Shown here one piece after another: positions 55,358 to 64,000 of a stretch of 64,000 nt of DNA. The DNA is from Chaetomium olivaceum (lineage: Eukaryota > Ascomycota > Sordariomycetes > Sordariales > Chaetomiaceae). The notes below the pieces were generated by a model, which was given only the letters and a program-made list of their open reading frames with translations, did not search any database and was not told the DNA's origin. How positions within the stretch are numbered: the stretch's first letter is position 1; each line of letters opens with the position of its first letter. The DNA lies in NCBI GenBank assembly GCA_039881045.1, contig JAYWVB010000033.1, positions 62,001 to 126,000 on the forward strand, written 5' to 3'. Made by a program: the position numbers and the translations under genes.

Positions 55358-58300
55358 GTTTTAGGTTGCGGTCGAGTCCCGCGGGACCGCGCCGGTTGCG
55401 GATCAAAGACGACGGTCGTCGGCTGCTCTTCCCGAGGGTTGGTGTGGGCGTGTTGCGGGCGGCAAAAGAGAGTACCGGTCGGTCGGAGATTAGCTCCAGA
55501 ATAAAGCGGGTTAGACGACGGGCGCTTCTTTAGGCGGCGCGGCAGGGTGGGTGGGAGCAGTCTGCGATCGACGAGGGGCGGCGGGTGGCCCACTGAGGAT
55601 GGAGAATGGGGATGGAAATGGAAGCGGCGCGGTGTTGGCTGGTGATTGGAGATTGGAGATGGAAAGACAATGGACCTGAGAACATGGGAAACCCCGAGCT
55701 TGGCGTTGGAGTGAGGGGGCCGTGGCTGCTTATATACCCTGGGGTCGTCTGGCGAGCTGGCTACCAAGAGGAGGAAGATGAAACTGTCTTTTTCGACGTC
55801 TGTGTTATTGCTTGCTGCCCTGGTCATGGAACTACAGACCAAAAAGCATCGGGGCTAGGAGGTGAGGGTCGTGGTGGGGAGACGCTGCCCGGTGATGGTC
55901 GATGCGGTCCATTCCGGGGATGCGGGCAGAGCTTGGCCCGCTTTTGGTGTGTTTTAACTGACTCCCATGATCCGTTCTGGGGGACGGCCTGCCCGGCAGG
56001 GGGTGTCAATTCAGCACTGTGCTGGGGGTGCCTGCAACCCCACCATTTCCCCGGAGGTAGGGAAGGGCACCATTTCGGTGGACTTGCAGCGCGTCCCCCT
56101 TGTTCTTTTGGGTACGTACCACTCAACCACGACCTTGCAAATCTCAGCCGCAGCCAGAGTTCCAGGAGCGGGAGCGGGAGCACCTCCTCAACCTGGACCG
56201 ACCCAGGGAAGGGGAAACAGATCTTGCAGAATCCCCCGCGATGTCCTGCGATGTCCTGCGATGCCCTTCCGGTGGATGAACAGGAGTCAGGTCTCCTTCA
56301 GTTTCAGCCGACGAAGACGACCACCGGTCCGAAGGGAGGGAACATCAGTGCCCCGGGGCGCCCACGCACCACCGAAGCCCCCGTCGCATGATTCCACCAA
56401 CACGGCGACTCTGGTCTGCAACGGTCAGTCAGCCTTAAGTCAACCCTGACCCGCGACGCGCAAGTGCCAACTCGGATTTTCAACACACGGGACATTGGAC
56501 GGTCGGTTGGTGTGGGGCACGGGCCATACAGAAACAGGATGTGATCCATTTCGATACCTCTTAACCCCCTCCCCCACCCCCGGTCCTGGGTCCTGGGCGA
56601 GCGGGACTCGAAGTCGGGCCCGCGATCGAATCCGCGGACCTGGGTTGTCCGTCTCGGAACGGCTTCGGCAGGGGGGCAATCAGACGACAAACACACCCAC
56701 AGACACACCATCAAGAGGCCCCGGAAGCGGTCAAACCCCAAGCATAGCCTGCAAAGCCTGCAAAGCTCACGGCCACGGTTCTTTCCGAACTTTGGACCGT
56801 GTGCTTTTACACGCGCCGCGCCCGGATCACTATCATGACGAGTATGCGCGGGTCACATCAAGGGAGGGAGGTGCCATCCCTGCGGCTTCTCGGTTGTGTC
56901 GCGCGAGAGGGGTTGCGTTGGGGTATCTGTCTGTATCTCGCGCGAGAGATGGTGGGATCCCGAGAGCTCTTTGCCAAGCATGCCTTGCCGTGTCCGTTCC
57001 TCCTTCGGGTAGGGTAAGCTGCCGGCAGCACCGCGCAGGTCGCGTCTTCCACCCACCAACGAATAATTCCAAATGCTTTGCAGGTCCCGCGGGGTGTTGG
57101 TTGCTGCCAACCGAGCCTGGCGTAGGTTCGGCCGTCCAGAAAGCATCATAGGTACTGAACAGCAAGCAACACATCGCTTGCTTGATGACACCGGCAAGCC
57201 TGCCGCAACGCACTGGCAGTCGGCCGATTCCCGTTCCCCATCCTACCACGGTATAGCCCCCCTCCCCGCACATCCCGTGGACAGTGCGCTGTGTCTCGCC
57301 GGGCATCCCTGACGACCTCAATACCTCACATCATCGAGTTTCCACACCGGTACAGCAACATGACACGCAGTGCCCGGTTTCATTGGCTAAACGGCACGGC
57401 ACCTGCGGCTCGACAAGCAAGTGGGCGCTCCCACCTGGACGGTCAGCCAGTCAGCAGATGGTGTGGGCTTATATTGCAATTTAGTTCCCGCTACGGTCGC
57501 CAGATATGGCATGTGCGTCGAGATGACAGCAGGCCCGGCGTCTCCTATAACAGACAGGAGTAAAAGGTAGGGCGTTCATTCCAGGTCTTCGCCGAACCCC
57601 TGGGGCAGCTTTCCACACGGACCACCCGCCGCCACACCCCTCTGGCTTGGATCGGGACCCGTCCTTGGGATGGCGGCGTCACCCAACCGCCGCAGACTGG
57701 GAGAGCGCCGGTGTGTGCGCCTCGCAACAGCGGGCATGCATGCGAGCGGCGTGCTTGTTGCGGGAAGCTGGATGCGTTCCTATTCGACCACAGACGCTGC
57801 ACTTTTTGAGTCTCACCAAGCTCATCTCACCAAACTGGGGAAAGGACCAGCAGATTGACACCAACTGCGCCCCTCCCGACAAGATCCCTGCCGCGTGAGG
57901 CTATATCTCGGGTCGCGGGGGCATTAACAACACTTCGCTCGACCAGCACCAGCCCCGCCCCGAGCAAACCCTCGCTGGTTGCTGGACCTTTCCACGCCTC
58001 GCCAAAAGCAGAGGGCTGGGTCTAATTTGCTCATCACCCGCTGGAGGACCCCCGAGTGCTTTAACAAAACGAGCACCGAGAGCCTGCTGAATCCCGCCCG
58101 ATATTGAATTTCTCATTCTGGGGGCGCGGCAGGTCGACTTGCCATGTCCAAGAATAGCATCGCTAGAGCCGCGTGACCCCGGCTGCCCTTGCTTGCCGAA
58201 AACCCAGAGGCGGTCCTTTCTTATTTCCAGCTTGGGCCCTGCACTCGGTTGATGGCTCCAAAAGTGACACGGGCTGGGGTAGGGTCGGTCATCTTGTCAG

Positions 58301-61300
58301 CTCGAGGCATGGGTTCTCCACGATTTCCAGATCTCTGACCGCGGACACAAAAACCGGGGACGGGGAGCACATGGTCCCGTTGAAGCGCGGTTCGATGGCT
58401 GGGCCCTACAAGTACAGTACAACCTGGATTCTGGTGTGGGATGCCCTTCATCTGGAAGTTCAAATTCCCAGGTTCACAGAGCTTCCAGCGCGGAAACAAC
58501 AGGCTGGTTACAGTGCATTCCACACAGTAAACCTATGGGGGGAGGGGTAGGTTCGCGCGCTACCGGGTGGCGCCGGCCCCACTAAGCTAGCCTGCACTTT
58601 GAATGGGGTGGAAGGAGCTTTTGCATCAGACCGCACGCCCCACGACGCACAGACCTTGCATCGCCGTCAATCACGGCCAGATGGTTGACAAAGTGGTGCC
58701 TTGCCGCGCCAAGAAGGGAATTTTGGTCGATCCCCCAAACAAGCGACAAAAACGCCCAAAAAGTGAAAATCAAAAACGAGCAAATTCCCAAAACGGGAGC
58801 AGCGCGTCTGAATTCTTGGATCGTCAGAAAGCTCCGAACTCCGAATCGAGGACAAGACGTCAAACTTGTCTGTCTGTGCGCGCTCTCGGGTTAGTGTCGT
58901 CCCAGCACCGCCTTGTTTTTTTTTTCTTCTTTTCTGCCCCTTGCAGCTTCCACAAGATTTCCACGGGGCTTCCATTGACTGCAGGCGTGCAGTACAAGCG
59001 TGCATCATGCAGCGTCCTTCTCGCCTCCGAATCAATCTCTTCGACAGACGAGGTTCCTCAACTGAAACACTGGATGGACCATAACGGTCCTGCGTCCCAG
59101 CCTTCTGCACGCAAACCTTTCCACATGCGGCAGGGCGCATCAGCGGGAGTGCCGCCCAGGATCGAGATGGACAGCCTCTCGAACATAGCCGACGCTTGAA
59201 CCCCCGGACCGAAGCAGCAGAAGAAGCAGCAGCGTTGTCGCTGCCGCTCTCACCGCTGCCGACGTCGGGGCGGCCAGAGCATGCTGCAGGAACCCCCCTT
59301 ACTATTGATTGCCAGTCTATCAATGGCGTCAGATCAATGTGATAACTACCGATCTACCGACCGCCTCGATCATCCGGCCTGTCGAAGTTGAGTTTTCGAT
59401 GTCCTATCGCCGCCCGTGCTGCCCGTGCGGGCCTTTGCTCCCGGCTCCCCGGTTACAGTTCGATGATCTCGAGACCGCGCAAGAGCCAGAAGATATGCAG
59501 TCCGGATGTTTGTGCCTGAGAGGAGTCCCGCTCCTCGGCAGACACCGCCACCTTTCCAACTTCGCTGTCGTTTGAAATAATGTCGACAGGGTGGACTGAA
59601 TTACCAGGGTAAGGGTGGTGGTGTGCCCTTTGCGTTGAACGCATAGTTGTGCTGATGACACTTGGCATCCGTGGCTCACCCACCCGGCTTGGCGTTGCGT
59701 TTGGGGAAGGATTCTAGATGTTCCAAATCCGTGCACTCAAGACAGCCCAGGGGTTTTCTTCCCATGCTCATTCATGCGGCGCTTGTCAGAAGGCGACTCT
59801 TTGGGAACCACAGCGGTTCGCACTGACACCAGGTGGGCTGAGATGTCAAGGGAGTTCAGTCTCCCACCGCTTCCCCTCGACATGGGAACACCATCAACAC
59901 CCCATGGCCAGCTGGGCTCGCTCCATGCTCCAAAAACCAGGGCTGGGTAACAGCACCCGCCTCGCCTAACCGGCGCCTAGCCGAATTCGCAAACAAAAGC
60001 CGTGCCGACGGCTTCTCTGCATTGACAGGATGCCGAATCCGAGCCTGGCGTGTCCAGCGCGGCACCGCCGTCTACACTAGCCAACTCCCGTGTGCCGTCC
60101 CGATCTGCAGTCAATTCACCAGACGGCTCCGGTGCGTGTTTTTCTTCACTTGTGTGATTTGGAATATGGAAACGTGCCGCGCCTTCTAATCCGGACCGTT
60201 TCACAAGCTTTAACCGGCCCACCTCAATCATCGGCAGCTAACCCGGATTTCTTTGCAGGTTTTCCCGCTGGGCCTATCCGCTCAACCGTTTTTTTTTACG
60301 GGATGGGATGTACACGGTTGATGAGCGTTGTTGAAGCGCCTCTCGTAATCCGTTCCGGGGGCGCCACCAAGGGAAAAGCGGGTGCTGCATGCGCGGAAGC
60401 GATACACTATCGCTGCCGGCAAAGGGTCTCTAATTGCTGTGTCCGTACGGGATCCAGGATAAGGTCTTTTCACAGTGAGAGTCTGTGCTACTTCCGACAC
60501 AACCTGCCCATCCTATTCACTGTTCACTAGTTCCTGCGGCTAGGATTCCGTCTAGACTACCCTTGGGTACAAGTCAGACCCAAACTTTGGGAGGTTACCG
60601 CATCGTGTCACAATCTGCCCATCACCAGAAGGGGGGCGGGGCCTTGGATGGTTGGAAGGTGTTGCCCAATATGGGTCCTTCACAAAGATCATCTGGGGCA
60701 GCCTGGGCGTGGGGATGAGGACGTGATCACTTGCATCCGCGGAATCATGACGAAGCAGACTCGGGCGGACGACGATCCCCGCACACTACGCGGACTCCCA
60801 TTCTATCATAGCAACCGCTATACCCTCCCTCACCCCCAGTTGGCGCCTTTGTGGTGCCTCTCGGGCCTGGCCGTCATGAATGGGGCCAGACTCGGTACCA
60901 CGGCGGCGACTTTCGCGGGTCTCACCGTGAGCAGAGGGAGCACTACCGTCCAATGGCGCCCCGGCTGCGGGCCGCAACCGCTGGTTGAAGGTGGGTGATG
61001 AGCAGTCTAGGCCCCTTATTCGTCCTTGACGGTCTATAGGGGGCACGTCAATAGCCAAGGGCAAAGGCGCCTCCGCGTTGTCCGTGGAGAGGGGGTGGTA
61101 CAGTACAGTGCGTGATCTCAGCCTATCCTATAGGTTGAGCAAGGCATGCTTACCATGGGCACTGAGTCACGCAGCTTGGATATCCTGCTCTCGGTGGACG
61201 AGATCGGCAAGAGGAGGGTCGGCTGGCGTGCTGGGGGTTGTCAAGGAAGCGGGGCGAAGGGCTATATCGGTCTAACTCGTGATGCTGCAGAAGCACGATG

Positions 61301-64000
61301 CTCCGTCATGGTGACGGTGAGGTCTCAAGGCGCCCTTCGAGGGTGTGTGGGATCTGTGGGTGTGAAGGTCGTGGAAAGAACAAAGCCCTTGCCTAAACGC
61401 CGACCACACCAGCAAGGACCGGTCAACTATGTGGCAGGACCGAAACAGGTTTCCTACGTGTCTCATCGGGGGGCTGGAAGGGGTCACGAAGTCGGGGGGG
61501 TTCTCGGGCACCCGCCATTTGAGCATGTTGGACAGACCGAAGTTCCAACCCCTTCGTCGATCCCGTGCCGGTGCGGAAAGAAACAGACAAACATTCAGTT
61601 TCTCACAGGGAGAGGGGTTTCCGCGCGGTTTCCTCCTCCGACTCTCTTTCCTCACCCGGGAAATCTCGAGCTGTAGGTCACAAGCTTTGGGTCGAAACTG
61701 CGGTCCTGGATATCCCGCGTTATCCGTCGCAAACGGGGAATCGACCCGCCGAGCTTGATTCTTGGTTGCGGCCCGCGCGGGCACTCCGCGATGACTAGGA
61801 CAAGGACGGTCGAGCAGACCCGGTTCTCGGGAATCAGCCCTTGCGCCTGACAGGTGTTGACATGGAAGACCCAGTACTCAAAACACGGGGATTCCTCAGC
61901 GTGTGCTGCGGCGCGCCGCAAAGCTTTGACATGGCGATGGCTGTTTAGCTCCGCGGCCAGCGATCCCAGAAAGCCATCCTGAGTTTCTGGAGCGGTCGGG
62001 CGTTCCTCCGGTTCGAGCTAACCCATTTACGGCGGGGCGCTACTAGTCACGAGGAAAGACCCGTCCAGGGCGTTTTCTTATCTGAAGAGCTAGAGTTGAT
62101 ACCGAAGCAAGCAATATTGGTTAGCCGAGTTTCTCTATGTCTTTTCGGTTATTTGACTTGTCTTTCTTCTTTCTACGTTTTATATCGTTGTTTGCTTATT
62201 GCTCATATATATTTCTCTTTTCCCTTCTTCTTCATATCCCATATCATAACAACGTCGAACGACTTTTATGATAATGACGCGTGTGCAGTTCGAGCATCGG
62301 GGACCTTGCGGTCAGGAGAGTTTCCAGAACACTAAAGATCGGCTGCGCCAAGGCTGACGATCTGGCACGTACATGAGACAATCGGCCAGATCTCGATCGA
62401 GATGGGATGTCTGAGCGTTTAACGATTAATCCAAAGCCCACTTAGGTTGCATACGCCGATTTCTCGTCTCGTGCCGCGTTACCCCCTGCGGCTCTGGGAT
62501 CACCCGCTTCCCGAGCCGGGACGAGATGCAGGAGACGGATGGCCGGGTGTGATCTCCTGCGCAACAATGGTAAGGCGATGACAGGACTGACACTGAGGAG
62601 GAGCGATTGCCCGATGCGCGCGGGGATGTCCGTCCGTGTGTATGTATGTACATGTACCTGGAAAAGATGGGACGAGGGGACCAAGATCGCCGCAAGGGCG
62701 CATCTGCCGTCTCATCTTTCAAAAGCATGTGGCAGAGCCTCGCGCACGAGCGGTTCGTGAGGTTCGGACGATGATACATTTTTGCGCAGCACGGTAGCAT
62801 GTCATGGGCGCCCACGCACCCGTACTCTCGGGATTGGTTTTTTTTGCGCGGCGTTGCACGCACTAAGAGGTGGCCAGAACCACGTCGTCGTGTTCGTCAA
62901 AACCGGGTTCACAACCACGCGCGCGTGGTGCCCGTGCCAAGGTGCAACCCAGATGCGAATGATCGACAGGTTCGAAACCGTCTGCCAACCTCGCTCTTCC
63001 ATCGCACAAACCCTGAACTTCGGAAGCCAAATGTATCACCTCATTACTAACTAGTAGCTTACTCACGTTCGTATAAGCGGCGCTGCAACCGGTACGGCCC
63101 TTGCCGAAGCGTAGCGATCCCAAATAGGAAGTCGTCGGTAGTGCCGCTTAGATCTCGTAGGGTCGTCTGTCTGGGCTTGGCTTAACGAACTACGAAGTAC
63201 CTCGTCCCGCCCCTCGAGCACTACTTGCATGCTCCATCACCACTATCGGATCCCATCGTTCCCGGTCCACACAGGGACAGCACAATCATTTGTATCTGCT
63301 TTGTCAGGGTGCGTCTATGATCTACTAACGGACCGGATTCTCTCCATCAAGCCCAGAAAAGGGGTAAAGTAAACAACAAGCATGCACTAAACCCTAACCC
63401 TCTTCCACATCACCACTGATCCTATGGCTGCTAGGCCACGGAGCCAATTTGCACTTACACAGAATCAAACAGAGACGATGACACAACGTCGTACCATTTT
63501 TAATGATACCAGCCGGAAGGCGCCAATCGGGCTCTGCCGTCGATTCCTGCGCAAGCTACACCCATCCCATCTCCGTCTTCACCCCATCGCAAACGCCAAC
63601 ACGGCCCCTGTTGTAGTCAACCACAACTTTGTATTCCTCGAACCCGAGAGTATTTCTGGCCCCGTCTCTCTTTCGCATGGCTACGGTATGGCCGGTCCCT
63701 CTGGCTGGAACCTCCCACGAAGATAATAAGGAAGTACGACAAGTTCAAGGATTTCACACACCAGAACCAGAAATTGAAAAGGCATATGGCATGTAGAGGA
63801 ACGTTCCCCTTTCTCTTAAAACACAAGGTATCTAGTGCACAACAACAAGTACTCAAGCCCCGCCGGCGAATCCTAATGTACGCAGCACTTGTGCCGCGTC
63901 GTCGAAGTTTAATAAAAAAAAAGAACAAAAGGGCGAAGACAAAAAAAAAAGACCAACGCTGGTGGGGGTAGTAATGATACGTGGCGGTCCGCATTACAAA
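55358..64000. other. 8.6 kb with no supportable gene
   Basis: This is the longest gene-free stretch of the window. Many open frames of 80-260 codons exist, but none has a domain, a signal peptide or a compositional bias typical of a coding exon, and frames overlap on both strands. The part nearest 55358 is the VelB promoter. The sequence is not AT-rich by eye, so it does not look like RIP-degraded transposon. Small tandem words occur near 56238 (GATGTCCTGC), 56747 (GCCTGCAAA) and 62639 (GTATGTATGTACATGTACCTG). A CT-rich leader-like stretch (62105-62265) is not followed by a convincing gene. I see no tRNA or rRNA here by eye. Confidence 0.5.

Noticed and set aside
56580..56650. Hairpin-like CCGCGGATTCGATCGCGG
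   Set aside because: A short palindrome without tRNA arms; likely chance in GC-rich sequence.
58603..59199. Long open frames in the right-hand gene desert (also 55606-56391 and 61146-61676)
   Set aside because: No recognisable domain, no coding-like composition, and overlapping frames on the other strand of similar length.
61660..61800. tRNA-like GGGTCGATTCCCC on the minus strand
   Set aside because: The T-loop is one base short and no pairing acceptor or D arm is found at the right distance.
63424..63994. Open frames on both strands at the right edge
   Set aside because: No recognisable protein; the minus-strand frame is rich in Phe/Lys from A/T runs.
1..64000. CRISPR array, bacterial operon, rRNA genes or integrated phage
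   Set aside because: No direct-repeat and spacer pattern or rRNA signature seen; intron-rich genes show this is fungal nuclear DNA.

Overview
The window looks like a euchromatic, moderately GC-rich stretch of a filamentous ascomycete chromosome. Genes lie on both strands and carry short introns (about 50-150 nt) with GTRNGT donors, CTAAC/CTGAC-like branch sites and YAG acceptors. A HET-domain gene, velvet factor VelB, a Zn(II)2Cys6 regulator and a wax-synthase-like acyltransferase all point to the Pezizomycotina. The protein style and gene complement suggest Sordariomycetes, probably Sordariales/Chaetomiaceae; this is inference, as no search was run.

Layout. 1-3684: a HET-domain gene cut by the left edge, then an F-box gene, both minus strand. 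5065-7653: an alpha-arrestin (plus). 8299-10676: a Cys-rich, single-pass membrane protein with a low-complexity tail (minus). 11734-12477: GINS subunit SLD5. 15782-16472: a small secreted, probably GPI-anchored Cys-rich protein. 16743-17652: methylthioribulose-1-phosphate dehydratase. 19060-21036: calnexin. 21801-23612: methylmalonate-semialdehyde dehydrogenase. 23590-29650: a decaying tandem array of a gene family I do not recognise, with shared flanks and nonsense codons. 30087-32109: Cdc6. 32828-35236: molybdenum cofactor sulfurase. 35714-37390: wax-synthase-like acyltransferase. 38129-41350: Zn cluster factor. 44879-47028: a large helical protein of unknown function. 47526-48914: uroporphyrinogen decarboxylase. 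49111-50359: GNAT acetyltransferase. 50883-51471: a PAR32-like protein with GRGG(A/T)GN motifs. 53654-55357: VelB. From 55358 to 64000 I find no supportable gene.

How they relate. These are mostly independent housekeeping genes: replication origin licensing and helicase (Cdc6, SLD5), ER folding (calnexin), methionine salvage, valine/pyrimidine catabolism, heme synthesis and Mo-enzyme activation. Regulatory or accessory genes are mixed in. There is no biosynthetic cluster and no operon. Cdc6 and the Mo-cofactor sulfurase share a divergent promoter, as do the 44879-47028 gene and uroporphyrinogen decarboxylase.

Two things stand out. First, several conserved genes, including one expected to be essential, carry single-base frameshifts, some of them in homopolymers; this looks like indel error in the assembly. 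Second, the 23.6-29.65 kb array has at least four related units. The two nuclease-like copies share an in-frame TAG at the same codon, which fits repeat-induced point mutation or decay.
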